The notes beneath the pieces were generated by a model. The model was not told the DNA's origin and did not search any database. It saw only the letters and a list, made by a program, of their open reading frames with translations. Positions 16,805 to 24,691 of a DNA stretch of 37,093 bases are shown piece after piece. This DNA is from Sphingomonadales bacterium (GTDB taxonomy: Bacteria > Pseudomonadota > Alphaproteobacteria > Sphingomonadales > Sphingomonadaceae): contig JAJTFR010000016.1 of NCBI GenBank assembly GCA_021298455.1, forward strand, positions 1 to 37,093, given 5' to 3'. Numbering within the stretch: position 1 is the first letter of the stretch; every line of letters begins with the position of its first letter. A program made the translations under genes and the position numbers.

Positions 16805-17350
16805 TTATTTAGCCGAATCGAGCGGCGGGAACGGCGTCGAAATGAAGCCGACGCGGGCAAAGCCTGCCATCTGCATCGAATAGATCGCACCACCAATGCA
16901 GCGATAAGGCGTGTTCACGTCACCACGAATATGCGCCTCGGGCAGCATATCGGGCGTGATCTGGCCAGCCGCTGCGGCAGCTTCGCCGCCGAGGATGTCA
17001 AATTCACGCTTCAGATGCTTGGCTGCACGATCAACCAATTCGGTCGAATCCACCGGAGTCACGTTCCAATAGATGCGGCATTCCCCGCTGGGGTTAGCGC
17101 CCTGAAAGCCCTCTGCGCCCGGATCGAGGCCGTTCACATCGGTCGTGGTCACGGACAGCAGCACATTTTCACGCTTTGCCTTGGTCGGTTCAAAAATCTG
17201 CTCAGGGAGCTGCATCTTGACCGTCTGGATGGCCACGGGAATGGCGATCAGGAAGACGATCAGAAGCACCAGCATGACGTCCACAAGCGGGGTCGTGTTG
17301 ATGTCTGACATTGGCGTGTCTTCGCCGCCGCCTCCAGTACTCATTGCCAT
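16805..17350 (-). CDS. exbD: ExbD/TolR-family biopolymer transport protein (first copy)
   Basis: A 181-residue paralogue of the following ExbD, with the same N-terminal pattern (MSDINTTPLVDVMLVLLIVF) and the essential Asp in PLVDVML. The TM helix is at about residues 22-41. The periplasmic part is longer than in the second copy (about 140 versus 110 residues) and carries two cysteines (GECRIYW, YRCIGGA) that could form a disulfide. GAGAGGA precedes ATG 17350. It works with ExbB as the proton channel that drives TonB. The gap to exbB is 101 bases and contains GC-rich inverted repeats, unlike the tight spacing to the second exbD. Confidence 0.92.
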   Translation of the reverse strand: MAMSTGGGGEDTPMSDINTTPLVDVMLVLLIVFLIAIPVAIQTVKMQLPEQIFEPTKAKRENVLLSVTTTDVNGLDPGAEGFQGANPSGECRIYWNVTPVDSTELVDRAAKHLKREFDILGGEAAAAAGQITPDMLPEAHIRGDVNTPYRCIGGAIYSMQMAGFARVGFISTPFPPLDSAK

Positions 17351-17428
17351 TTAGCTATTCCTCTCTGACTGCTCGCACCCGGACACAAGGCCATGGGCGC
17401 GGTCATCGAGGGGAGGGCCGCCCTGACC

Positions 17429-17441
17429 GGACGACCCGTCC
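17429..17441 (-). promoter_or_regulatory. Small GC-rich hairpin between exbB and exbD
   Basis: The inverted repeat GGACG/CGTCC with a 3-base loop lies in the 101-base gap between exbB and exbD, beside runs of G and C that could extend the structure (17410-17445). It might slow the exosome or polymerase and so tune the ExbB:ExbD ratio; this is inference from position only. Confidence 0.3.
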
Positions 17442-17451
17442 CCCCAGTGTC

Positions 17452-18219
17452 TTACTTCTTAGCGGCAGCGGCCGGAGCAGCCTTGGCAGCGGCAGCCGGA
17501 GCAGCCTTAACTGCGGGCTTCACCTTGCCATCCGAAGTGATGTAGCCAAGTACGTCATTCGAGAAAGCCGACATGCTGCGGGCGATCGACTTGTTACGCG
17601 CCTGAAGCCAGTTGTAGGCAAGCACCGCAGGAACCGCGACGAACAGACCGATTGCGGTCATGATAAGTGCTTCACCGACGGGACCAGCGATCTTGCCGAT
17701 GTCGGCCTGACCGGCGATACCGATCTTGATCAGCGCCGAGTAGATGCCGATAACGGTACCAAGCAGACCAACGAACGGAGCAGTTGCACCAACGGTAGCA
17801 AGGAATGCCAGGCCACCAGCGAGCTTGCTGTTGATCGAATCTTCCGAACGATTCATCGCGCCGTGCAGCCAGTCATGGGCTTCAACCGGATCGGTCAGCA
17901 TGCCATGCTGCTTCTGGGCAGCAATGCCGTCGTCGATCAGCTGACGGAACGCACTGTTCTTTTCAAGCTTCGCCGCACCTTCTTCAAGGCTGTTTGCGCG
18001 CCAGAACGTTGCCTGGACTTCCTTGGCCTGCTTCAGAACCTTCTGCTGTTCGATCAACTTCGTGAACATGATGTAGAACGAGAAGACCGACATGATCACC
18101 ATCACGATGAAGATCGACCAGCTTATCGGGCCACCTTCGTTCAGCGCAGGGATAAGACCAAATTTTTGTGCAACGGCTGCCTGATCGGCACCAGCTGCAG
18201 TCAGGAAAACAATCGACAT
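17452..18219 (-). CDS. exbB: ExbB / MotA-TolQ-ExbB proton channel family protein
   Basis: A 255-residue inner-membrane proton-channel subunit that, with ExbD, powers TonB-dependent uptake. TM helices lie at about residues 32-52 (SWSIFIVMVIMSVFSFYIMF), 137-157 (GLAFLATVGATAPFVGLLG) and 183-203 (ALIMTAIGLFVAVPAVLAYN). The MotA/TolQ signature GATAPFVGLLGTVIGI and the TM3 TAIGLFVAVPAVLAYNW are clear. The N-terminus has a signal-like hydrophobic start (MSIVFLTAAGADQAAVAQ), and the C-terminus is an unusual low-complexity tail of repeated AAPAAAAK units. GAGAGGAAGT precedes ATG 18219. Gene order is tonB, exbB, exbD, exbD, and tonB ends 76 bases upstream. Confidence 0.93.
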   Translation of the reverse strand: MSIVFLTAAGADQAAVAQKFGLIPALNEGGPISWSIFIVMVIMSVFSFYIMFTKLIEQQKVLKQAKEVQATFWRANSLEEGAAKLEKNSAFRQLIDDGIAAQKQHGMLTDPVEAHDWLHGAMNRSEDSINSKLAGGLAFLATVGATAPFVGLLGTVIGIYSALIKIGIAGQADIGKIAGPVGEALIMTAIGLFVAVPAVLAYNWLQARNKSIARSMSAFSNDVLGYITSDGKVKPAVKAAPAAAAKAAPAAAAKK

Positions 18220-18295
18220 TTCTACTTCCTCTCAAAAAACCAGATAGACTATTGAAAAGCCCGGCCTGGAAGCTCCCCTAAGCCGGGCTGAATGA

Positions 18296-18952
18296 TTACT
18301 TCGGAATTTGCCAGCGTACGCGGCTCGACCAGCTGCCCGAGGTGGGCTGACCATTGGAGTCAAGTGCCGGATCGAAACGGGCGCGACGCTGAATGTTCTT
18401 GCAGGTCGCATCGTCGAGATCGGCATGACCCGAAGAAGCTGTGACCGTGCATGACTGAACGCGACCATCAGGACCAACGGTGACGCGGAAGCTGGTGGTG
18501 CCTTCACGTTCCTGCTGCAGGGCGCGCGACGGATAGTCGTTCGTGTTCGCCCAGTTGCCCGGATTACCCTTTGGCAGCGGATTGGGACGCTTTGCAACCG
18601 GCGGCGGCGGTGCCGCAGGTGCCGGCGGAGCAGCTGTGGGGACGATGGGCGCTGCCGGCGGCGGCGTATCGACCGTACGAACTGTCGGCGGCGGCGTTAC
18701 CGTCGTAACCAGCGGCGGAGGCGAAACTACCGGCGGCTCGATCTGCTTTTCGGGCTCTGGCGGCGGCTCTTCCTCTTCAGGCGGCTCTTCTTCCTTCACG
18801 TCAACGACATTCAGCTTCTGCTTGACTTGCTGCACCGCCTCATAAGCGAGGCCGGTGACCAGTGCATAGCCAAGGAAAGCGTGAAGGAGCGCGACGATGA
18901 TGATCGAGACCAGTCGGCTCGAACTCATTCCATCTTGATCAGCATATGCCAT
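18296..18952 (-). CDS. tonB: TonB family energy transducer
   Basis: A 218-residue TonB protein that transfers the ExbBD proton-motive energy to outer-membrane TonB-dependent receptors. A short cytoplasmic N-terminus is followed by the single TM helix at about residues 13-35 (LVSIIIVALLHAFLGYALV) with the conserved His (H24) facing ExbB. A long Glu/Pro then Pro/Ala-rich periplasmic spacer follows (EEEPPEEEEPPPEPEKQIE...). The C-terminal TonB domain includes YPSRALQQEREGTTSFRVTV near residue 143, DGRVQSCTVTASSGHADLD and a cysteine pair. It heads the operon that continues with exbB. Sphingomonads have many TonB-dependent receptors, none of which is encoded here. Confidence 0.93.
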   Translation of the reverse strand: MAYADQDGMSSSRLVSIIIVALLHAFLGYALVTGLAYEAVQQVKQKLNVVDVKEEEPPEEEEPPPEPEKQIEPPVVSPPPLVTTVTPPPTVRTVDTPPPAAPIVPTAAPPAPAAPPPPVAKRPNPLPKGNPGNWANTNDYPSRALQQEREGTTSFRVTVGPDGRVQSCTVTASSGHADLDDATCKNIQRRARFDPALDSNGQPTSGSWSSRVRWQIPK

Positions 18953-19174
18953 GCGGAAACTACTCTCCTAACTTACCCCATTAAGGCTCCGACCGCTTGG
19001 TAAGCTCATCTTCGTGATGCCACCCAATGGTCAGCGCTTGAAATTGCTTTTTATGGCTGATTCCTAAGCCGCTTTAGCGAGGCCATTTTCCGCAGGCAAT
19101 GCGAATATTGCGATTCATCCGCAATTCATCCTTTGCAATTCAAGACTTGTGGGACCGTTGCTTTCACGGCACGA

Positions 19175-19189
19175 TGTTACAAAGTAACA
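19175..19189. promoter_or_regulatory. Short palindrome TGTTAC-AAA-GTAACA in the tonB / secreted-protein divergent gap
   Basis: A perfect 6-base inverted repeat with a 3-base centre lies 21 bases before the GTG start of the secreted-protein gene, in the 257-base gap shared with the divergent tonB operon. The size suits a repressor operator or a small hairpin near the ribosome binding site. No regulator is assigned; the rest of the gap is AT-richer than the surroundings, as expected of promoters. Confidence 0.35.
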
Positions 19190-19209
19190 AAATATCAAGG
19201 AAACCCAAG

Positions 19210-20079
19210 GTGAAAAGCCAGTTTACCATCCATTTAGCCTTGTCATGTGCGCTGATGCTGCTGGCCCCCAATGCGGTTGCGCAGGGCCCCGCTCAAACCA
19301 CATTTTCTGTGCCTGCAGAGGGCGCAGGCTATGCGGATATTGCCGATCTCGTGGTGAAGTCGCCTTTGATTCTCGATGTCCAGATTCGCAAGGTCACAGC
19401 TTTGCCGCAAACCCAAGCGGTTGGAGTGCCGGCAAACATCCAGCGATCGCTGGTCGAGGCCGACGTCCAGTCACTGATCCGCGGCGAAGATGGCTTTGCT
19501 GCACGGGCGCGTTTCCTCCTCGATATTCCCAAGAACGCAAAGGGAAAGGTGCCCAAATTGCAGAAGCGCCGCTTCTTCCTGTTCGGCAACAAAGCACAGG
19601 GCCTTCCGGGCACGCTGCGGCTTTCGCGCCCCGATGCGCTGGTTGATTGGAGTGCGGCAAATGACATGTTGGTGCGTACGATCACCAAAGAGGCGGTCCT
19701 GTTGAGCGCACCAGATGCGATTTCGGCAATCAGCAGCGCATTTCATACGCCGGGAACAGTGATTGGAGAGAGCGAAACGCAGATTTTCCTGCGCACAGCA
19801 GGCGGCGAACCAATTTCGATTTCGGTGTTAAGCCGGCCCGGCCAGGAAAAGCGCTGGGCGGTATCGACAGGCGATGTAATCGACGAATCCGCTCAGGCCC
19901 CGGCGCGCAATACATTATTATGGTATCGCCTCGCCTGCAGCCTGCCACGCAGCCTTGATTCCAAACTGATCGAAAGCAGCGAACCGGCCTCAATCGCGGG
20001 CGCGCAGGGAGATTATCGCTTTGTGCTTGAATCGCTGGGGCCATGCGGGCGCACCCGGCCGCTGCCCGGTTCAAAATGA
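19210..20079 (+). CDS. Hypothetical secreted protein with signal peptide
   Basis: A 289-residue exported protein of no recognised family. GTG 19210 is chosen because AAGGA lies nine bases upstream and the product then starts with a good signal peptide: KSQFTIHLALSCALMLLAPN, cleavage after AVAQ at about residue 25. The in-frame ATG at 19099 would bury that signal behind 37 residues. The mature part has ADLVVKSPLILDVQIRKVTA, several basic Lys/Arg patches (PKLQKRRFFLFGNKA) and a C-terminal pair of cysteines (C234 and C277 region) that could form a disulfide. It is divergent from tonB and ends five bases before the convergent adenosyltransferase remnant. Function unknown. Confidence 0.75.
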   Translation: MKSQFTIHLALSCALMLLAPNAVAQGPAQTTFSVPAEGAGYADIADLVVKSPLILDVQIRKVTALPQTQAVGVPANIQRSLVEADVQSLIRGEDGFAARARFLLDIPKNAKGKVPKLQKRRFFLFGNKAQGLPGTLRLSRPDALVDWSAANDMLVRTITKEAVLLSAPDAISAISSAFHTPGTVIGESETQIFLRTAGGEPISISVLSRPGQEKRWAVSTGDVIDESAQAPARNTLLWYRLACSLPRSLDSKLIESSEPASIAGAQGDYRFVLESLGPCGRTRPLPGSK

Positions 20080-20083
20080 CGGG

Positions 20084-20574
20084 TTAGCGGGACGCGCCCG
20101 GCACCCAGAGAATGTCGCCGCCGCGATCCTTGTTGATCAGGCGGCACAGCACGAACAAATAGTCAGACAGCCGGTTGAGGTAGATAAGCGCGAGCGGATT
20201 GATCGCCTCTCCGGCCGCCGCCGATACCAGCGCCCGCTCGGCACGACGCGAAACCGCCCTTGCAAGGTGCATCGCCGCCGCCGCCTCGCTGCCACCGGGG
20301 TCATTTCACCCGGAGTAAAATCTTCGCCCGGCGTCGCGATATCGGCGCCCAGATCGAACAGGTCATTCTGGATACGCCGCAGACCGGCAACAAGCGCGAC
20401 ATCACCATCAGCGCGTTCAAGCGCGGCAATCGCGATGCCCAGCGCGCTGTTCGCTTCATCCACCTCGCCAATAGCATGCATTCGCGCATCGGCCTTTGAC
20501 CGGCGCGAACCATCGACCAGCCCCGTGGTGCCCGCATCACCCGTGCGGGTGTAAATCTTGTTCAACTTGACCAT
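20084..20574 (-). pseudogene. Cobalamin adenosyltransferase (PduO/ATR type) with internal deletion and frameshift
   Basis: ATR enzymes adenosylate cob(I)alamin from ATP to make adenosylcobalamin. The first frame, from ATG 20574, encodes MVKLNKIYTRTGDAGTTGLV with the ATP-binding TRTGDAGTTGL and continues to [16 protein letters not shown] at about residue 90. It then degenerates into an Arg-rich tail and stops at 20137. The missing second half resumes in another frame as [29 protein letters not shown] and [12 protein letters not shown], ending at the stop at 20084. At the junction (about 20296-20304) some 30 residues normally found between GEMT and LPGGS are absent, and the frames do not match. 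Intact ATRs have about 190 residues. This is an apparent pseudogene, or a sequencing/assembly deletion. It ends the gluQ-HIG1 group. Confidence 0.8.
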
Positions 20575-20584
20575 GACGGCCGGC

Positions 20585-20815
20585 TCAGTCTGCGAACGCG
20601 CCGCCAACGACGATGATCGCGACGATCGCAATCGCAATCGCCTGCCATTTGACGCGGGCGAACATCATCTGGTTTTGCCGGGCAAGTGCGCGCGGCACGC
20701 CATTTTCATCAACGTCATTCGGGTCCATATTGGCAAAGGCATGCAAGCCGCGCACCACGGCCCAAACGACCAGACCCATGACGATGACGAGAGCGATGAT
20801 AAGAAGCGCGGCCAT
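20585..20815 (-). CDS. HIG1-domain twin-transmembrane small protein
   Basis: A 76-residue inner-membrane protein with two hydrophobic helices, at about residues 3-22 (ALLIIALVIVMGLVVWAVVR) and 57-75 (WQAIAIAIVAIIVVGGAF). The loop contains NQMMFARVKWQ, the conserved part of the HIG1 (hypoxia-induced gene 1) domain as found in alphaproteobacterial 'twin transmembrane' proteins. Mitochondrial relatives assist respiratory-complex assembly; the bacterial role is not established. AAAAGGA precedes ATG 20815. It sits between gluQ (26 bases upstream) and the adenosyltransferase remnant (10 bases downstream), so the three read as one operon. Confidence 0.82.
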   Translation of the reverse strand: MAALLIIALVIVMGLVVWAVVRGLHAFANMDPNDVDENGVPRALARQNQMMFARVKWQAIAIAIVAIIVVGGAFAD

Positions 20816-20841
20816 GATTAAATCCTTTTCTGCAAATCCAT

Positions 20842-21780
20842 CTAGGGACTCGACCGGGTAATTCCAAGCGGAAGCTTTCCCTGCCGCAGTTGGCCGATAG
20901 ATTCGATACCGCATATGCCCTTGCTTCGAAGCTCCGATAGCGGTTGCGACAATCGCGATTTTGCCAGTTTCTCACCCTTTTCGTCGAGCAATAACGGGTG
21001 GTGCCAGTAAAGCGGTTCGGGCAGCCCCAGCAACTTCTGGAGCAAACGGTGAATGGCGGTGTAGGCGAAAAGGTCCATCCCGCGCACGACATGGCTGATT
21101 GCGTCCGCCGCATCGTCCAGCGTTGCGGCCAGATGATAGCTGGCCGGCGCATCCTTGCGCCACAAGATCACGTCACCAAACTGCATCGGATCAGCATGCT
21201 GAACGCCGCCGGCAAGGTCGGTCCAGCGTAAAGGCCCCGTCTGCTCGGCCGCTGCGGCCATGTCGATCCGCCAGCAATATTCGCCATGGCATGCATCGGT
21301 ACGCCCACGACAAGTACCGGGATAGACGGGACCATCGGGCCCATGGCACACTGGCCGATGGCGCAATGCTTCGGTGATTTCGCTGCGGGTGCACCAGCAG
21401 CGATACACCAGCCCCATTGCCTGCAGCCGTTCCAGCGCGCCTCGATAGCTGGCAATACGCCGCGACTGAAAAACAGGCGGGCCATCCGGAACCAGTCCCA
21501 GCCAGCCCATATCTTCAAGGATCGCTTCGACATGTTCGGGGCGGCTGCGCGTGCCGTCAATATCCTCGATCCGCAGAAGGAAGCGCCCGCCATTGGCCTT
21601 TGCAAAATCATGCGCGCACATCGCAGAAAAGGCATGGCCCAGATGCAGTCTGCCGTTGGGACTGGGCGCAAAACGCGTCGCACCCACGCGCTGCGGCGAT
21701 AGTTCGATACCCGCTATTTTACCCACAGAAATACCATATCTGGTGGTCCTTGCCCTCTTGACGTCAATCCCTGCCGCCAT
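20842..21780 (-). CDS. gluQ: Glutamyl-Q tRNA(Asp) synthetase
   Basis: A truncated glutamyl-tRNA synthetase paralogue that glutamylates the queuosine base at position 34 of tRNA(Asp). The class I motifs are present: HIGH as FAPSPNGRLHLGHAFSA near residue 38, and the KMSKS-like EKLAKSR near residue 268. The zinc site is shown by CWCTRSE (about 128) and the later CHGPDGPVYPGTC. The 312-residue length and the absence of an anticodon-binding domain distinguish it from GltX. The start is uncertain: ATG 21780 has no clear ribosome binding site, and family members begin close to TRFAPSP, about 35 residues later; an in-frame GTG at 21726 is an alternative. It heads the HIG1-ATR operon. Confidence 0.92.
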   Translation of the reverse strand: MAAGIDVKRARTTRYGISVGKIAGIELSPQRVGATRFAPSPNGRLHLGHAFSAMCAHDFAKANGGRFLLRIEDIDGTRSRPEHVEAILEDMGWLGLVPDGPPVFQSRRIASYRGALERLQAMGLVYRCWCTRSEITEALRHRPVCHGPDGPVYPGTCRGRTDACHGEYCWRIDMAAAAEQTGPLRWTDLAGGVQHADPMQFGDVILWRKDAPASYHLAATLDDAADAISHVVRGMDLFAYTAIHRLLQKLLGLPEPLYWHHPLLLDEKGEKLAKSRLSQPLSELRSKGICGIESIGQLRQGKLPLGITRSSP

Positions 21781-21881
21781 AGTCTGCGGTTCAGCGTAGC
21801 AATTGTCAAAATGCTGTAACTTCCTTGGGAGAGGGAGGGAACAGTGTTAAGCTACAAAAGATAGGGGAGAGGTCAGAAGGC

Positions 21882-22424
21882 ATGTTTCACGCCGGATCAT
21901 TCCAAGCCGCAGATCGGGCACGCCACCCCGAAAACTGCCCCGCGCTTGTCCTAAACGCCGATTATACACCGCTAAGCTATTACCCGCTGAGCCTCTGGCC
22001 ATGGCAGACGGCGATCAAGGCGGTGTTTCTGGAAAAAGTGGATATCGTCGCCAGCTATGACCGGCACGTCCACAGCCCCAGCCTCGACATGCAGATCCCG
22101 TCGGTGATTGCGCTCAAGCAATATGTGAAGCCCAATGAATATCCCGCCTTCACCCGTTTCAACCTGTTCTTACGCGACAAGTTTGAATGCCAATATTGCG
22201 GCACGGGCGACAATCTGACCTTTGACCACATCGTTCCGCGCCGGCTGGGCGGCAAGACAAGTTGGGAAAATGTCACCACCGCCTGCCTGCCCTGCAACCT
22301 TCGGAAAGGCGCAATCCGCCCGACCAGTTGGCAATTGCAAGATCGCGGCCGTGCCTTTCCGCCCAACCATTTGCACGAAAGCTGGATGGACTGGCTCTAT
22401 TGGGACATTGAGTTGGAGCAGTGA
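21882..22424 (+). CDS. HNH endonuclease family protein
   Basis: A 180-residue protein with a C-terminal HNH nuclease fold. ATG 21882 is chosen because GAGGTCAGAAGG stands in front. The zinc-finger cysteines are CQYCG and CLPCN, bracketing the catalytic FDHIVPRRLGGKTSWENVTT (His-Asn pattern). The N-terminal part has ALVLNADYTPLSYYPLSLWP, the DYxPL motif typical of this chromosomal HNH family, common in alphaproteobacteria and cyanobacteria. It is not a clear homing or phage enzyme and nothing around it suggests a mobile element. The role is unknown; a function in DNA processing or repair is inferred from the fold. It stands 74 bases before the SDR gene. Confidence 0.88.
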   Translation: MFHAGSFQAADRARHPENCPALVLNADYTPLSYYPLSLWPWQTAIKAVFLEKVDIVASYDRHVHSPSLDMQIPSVIALKQYVKPNEYPAFTRFNLFLRDKFECQYCGTGDNLTFDHIVPRRLGGKTSWENVTTACLPCNLRKGAIRPTSWQLQDRGRAFPPNHLHESWMDWLYWDIELEQ

Positions 22425-22498
22425 AGGGCCGACCCCTTGACCCACAGGCAGGGGAATGCCCGAATTGCCGGCCGCCGCTAGCCGCGTAAAGCGGTGTC

Positions 22499-23224
22499 AT
22501 GCTTCAATCATTTCCATCACCGATTACTGTCTGCGTTTTTGGCGCGACGGGCGGGATTGGCGCGGCCTTTGTCGAAAAGTTGGCTGCTGATCCCGCCGTT
22601 GCAATCGTACATGCCGGGGGGCGCAGGCCGGTGGCGGGTGGCGGAAAAATCCACCCCTTCACTTTCGACCTGACCAATGAGGCGAGCATCGAGGCAGCCG
22701 CTACTCAAATTGGCAGCGCCGACCTGATCCTTGTGGCAACGGGGATGCTGCATGATGGCGGCATTCAGCCCGAAAAATCCTGGCGCGCGCAAAGCGCCGA
22801 GGCCTATGCACAGGCCTTTGCGCTGAATGCGATCGGGCCGGCCCTGATTGCCAAGCACTTCCTGCCGCTTCTGCCGCGCGACCGACGTGCGATCTTTGCG
22901 GCACTTTCGGCGCGCGTGAGTTCGATTTCGGACAACCGGCTGGGCGGCTGGCACGCTTATCGTGCGTCAAAGGCGGCGCTGAACATGATAGTCCGCAACC
23001 TCGCGATTGAGTTGACCCGTTCGCACAAGGAAGCGATCGTCGCCACGCTGCATCCGGGTACGGTCGATACGGGGCTGTCGCAGCCCTTCCAGCGCAATGT
23101 CGCGCCGGGAAAGCTGTTCACGCCAGCCTTTTCGGTAGACAAGCTGCTGGGTGTGCTCGACAGACTGACCCCTGCCGACAGCGGCAATCTGTTCGCATGG
23201 GATGGGCAGAAGATCGAATATTGA
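22499..23224 (+). CDS. Short-chain dehydrogenase/reductase (CsgA-like SDR)
   Basis: A 241-residue NAD(P)-dependent Rossmann-fold oxidoreductase. The cofactor motif GATGGIG is at residues 15-21. The catalytic pair Y154 and K158 is in [11 protein letters not shown], and the active-site Ser is near 141-142 in [12 protein letters not shown]. The layout fits the C-signal factor-like subfamily often found beside photolyase genes. Substrate unknown. The DUF2256 gene starts two bases after its stop (ATG 23226), so the two are almost certainly co-transcribed. A photolyase and associated genes converge on this pair from the right. Confidence 0.9.
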   Translation: MLQSFPSPITVCVFGATGGIGAAFVEKLAADPAVAIVHAGGRRPVAGGGKIHPFTFDLTNEASIEAAATQIGSADLILVATGMLHDGGIQPEKSWRAQSAEAYAQAFALNAIGPALIAKHFLPLLPRDRRAIFAALSARVSSISDNRLGGWHAYRASKAALNMIVRNLAIELTRSHKEAIVATLHPGTVDTGLSQPFQRNVAPGKLFTPAFSVDKLLGVLDRLTPADSGNLFAWDGQKIEY

Positions 23225-23225
23225 T

Positions 23226-23384
23226 ATGCCAAAGATGCGCAAGAAATCCGACCTGCCCACAAAGACCTGCCTTGCCTGCCGGCTGCCCTTCACTTGGCGC
23301 AAGAAGTGGGAACGGGATTGGGACAGTGTGAAATATTGTTCCGACCGTTGCCGGTCCGGCAAGGGTCGCAATACCCAAGGCTAG
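23226..23384 (+). CDS. DUF2256 zinc-finger-like small protein
   Basis: A 52-residue basic protein with a CxxC...CxxxC pattern: [20 protein letters not shown] followed by YCSDRC. This is the DUF2256 signature. The four cysteines probably bind zinc. The family is widely seen next to cryptochrome/photolyase genes, but its role is unknown. ATG 23226 is set two bases after the SDR stop. Its stop TAG (23382-23384) interlocks with the TAG of the convergent ABC1-kinase gene through a shared CTAG. Confidence 0.87.
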   Translation: MPKMRKKSDLPTKTCLACRLPFTWRKKWERDWDSVKYCSDRCRSGKGRNTQG

Positions 23385-24691
23385 ATACGCGCAGCCACCA
23401 TGTCGCGCAGCGGCAGCCGGGCCTGCATCCGCACCGCAAGCAAGGCGGTACCGCTGACCTTGCGTTGCACGAACAGCGTATCGGCAGGCGGCACATGCCA
23501 GGCCGCCCGGTCGGCGACGATCGTTTCGGCATGACGGCGCACCTGGTCAACAAAACTGCGATCGGCGAAATCGAACAACCCGGGCTTGCCCAGATGCTGC
23601 ATCAAAATATCGATCATCGCATCAAGTGCTGCGCCATGCCGTTCGAGAGTGACCGGCGCGACGAAACCTATATCGAGAAGCGCCGCCCGCAGCGCCGCCT
23701 TGTCCTCGCCCAGACCCGCCTGCATCAACCGGCGATAGGCAGCGACCGTTTCAGCCGGCACTGCGCGGGCCGCGCCGAAATCGAGCAACACGATTCGCCC
23801 ACTTTCGGACTGCCAGCGATAATTGGCGAAATTGGGATCGGTCTGCATATAGCCAAACTCGAACAATTCGCGCAGCACAAGGTCGAGCATCAGACCCATT
23901 GCGCGATCGCGCACTTCCTGCGTCTCGATCTCCAGCGTTTCGATTGACCGGCCCTCGATGAAATCCATGGTGAGCACGCGTTCGCCCGAAAATGCTTCAT
24001 GCGGCGCGGGCACGACAAATTCCGGCTGCTGCGACAGCAGATCGCGATAACGGCGCATCTGCTCTGCCTCGCGCAGATAGTCGGCCTCTTCGTTGAGTTG
24101 CCGCTTCGCCTCGGACAGCAGCGGGGCAATATCGAGGCTGGCGGGCAGCAGGCCGGAAACCCGCAGCAGGCTGGCAACATTATCGACATCGGCATCGATG
24201 CTGGCCGCGATACCGGGATATTGCACCTTCACCGCAACAAGTTGGCCGTCGGGTAATGTGGCGCGGTGCACTTGCCCTATCGAGGCAGCCGCTATCGGCC
24301 GTGCCTCGAAATGGCGAAAACGGCGGCGCCAGCCCGGCCCCCATTGCGCGGTAAGCACCTTGTCCAGTTGCTGCGGCGGCATGAAATGCGCAGAATCCCG
24401 GAGTTTTGCAAGGATTGCCGTGAGTTCCGCCGGCAACAGGTCGCCTGCATCCATCGAGATCATCTGCCCCAATTTCATCGCCGCCCCGCGCAGCCGCGAC
24501 AGCTGGTCCGCAACGCGGGTGGCGTTGGCCGGGGTCAGCAGCAGATCGGAAAGGCGCGGGCGTTCACCGCTGGCCACCTTGCGCACGCCCTCGGCCAACA
24601 CGCCGCCGGCAATCCCGCCTGCCATCTGCCCGAAGGACGCCAGTCGCGACAACCGTGCCGAAGGAACCTTGCGATAGCGATCGTCGGTCAT
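23381..24691 (-). CDS. ABC1/COQ8-like atypical kinase family protein (AarF/UbiB)
   Basis: A 436-residue atypical protein-kinase-like ATPase. The signature KxGQ segment is [19 protein letters not shown] (residues 72-90). The alanine-rich loop replacing the glycine loop is [11 protein letters not shown] (134-144), the ATP lysine is K155 in VAVKVQYPG, and the helix-C Glu is in [13 protein letters not shown]. The catalytic/metal segments are QTDPNFANY (283-291) and LLDFGAARA (302-310). Notably the QTDPN form is the one seen in eukaryotic COQ8/ADCK3; E. coli UbiB has HADxHPGN. Relatives support ubiquinone synthesis. ATG 24691 overlaps the TGA of the DCC gene (ATGA), so the genes are translationally coupled; an earlier in-frame ATG at 24700 is less likely. 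Confidence 0.92.
   Translation of the reverse strand: MTDDRYRKVPSARLSRLASFGQMAGGIAGGVLAEGVRKVASGERPRLSDLLLTPANATRVADQLSRLRGAAMKLGQMISMDAGDLLPAELTAILAKLRDSAHFMPPQQLDKVLTAQWGPGWRRRFRHFEARPIAAASIGQVHRATLPDGQLVAVKVQYPGIAASIDADVDNVASLLRVSGLLPASLDIAPLLSEAKRQLNEEADYLREAEQMRRYRDLLSQQPEFVVPAPHEAFSGERVLTMDFIEGRSIETLEIETQEVRDRAMGLMLDLVLRELFEFGYMQTDPNFANYRWQSESGRIVLLDFGAARAVPAETVAAYRRLMQAGLGEDKAALRAALLDIGFVAPVTLERHGAALDAMIDILMQHLGKPGLFDFADRSFVDQVRRHAETIVADRAAWHVPPADTLFVQRKVSGTALLAVRMQARLPLRDMVAARI

Noticed and set aside
17311-18255. A plus-strand open frame of 314 codons opposite exbB
   Set aside because: It covers a gene with unmistakable MotA/TolQ/ExbB motifs and shows no fold of its own.
21882-22424. 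HNH gene as part of a mobile intron, phage or defence island
   Set aside because: It belongs to a widespread chromosomal HNH family, and the neighbours are housekeeping or photolyase-associated genes without integrase, phage or restriction partners.
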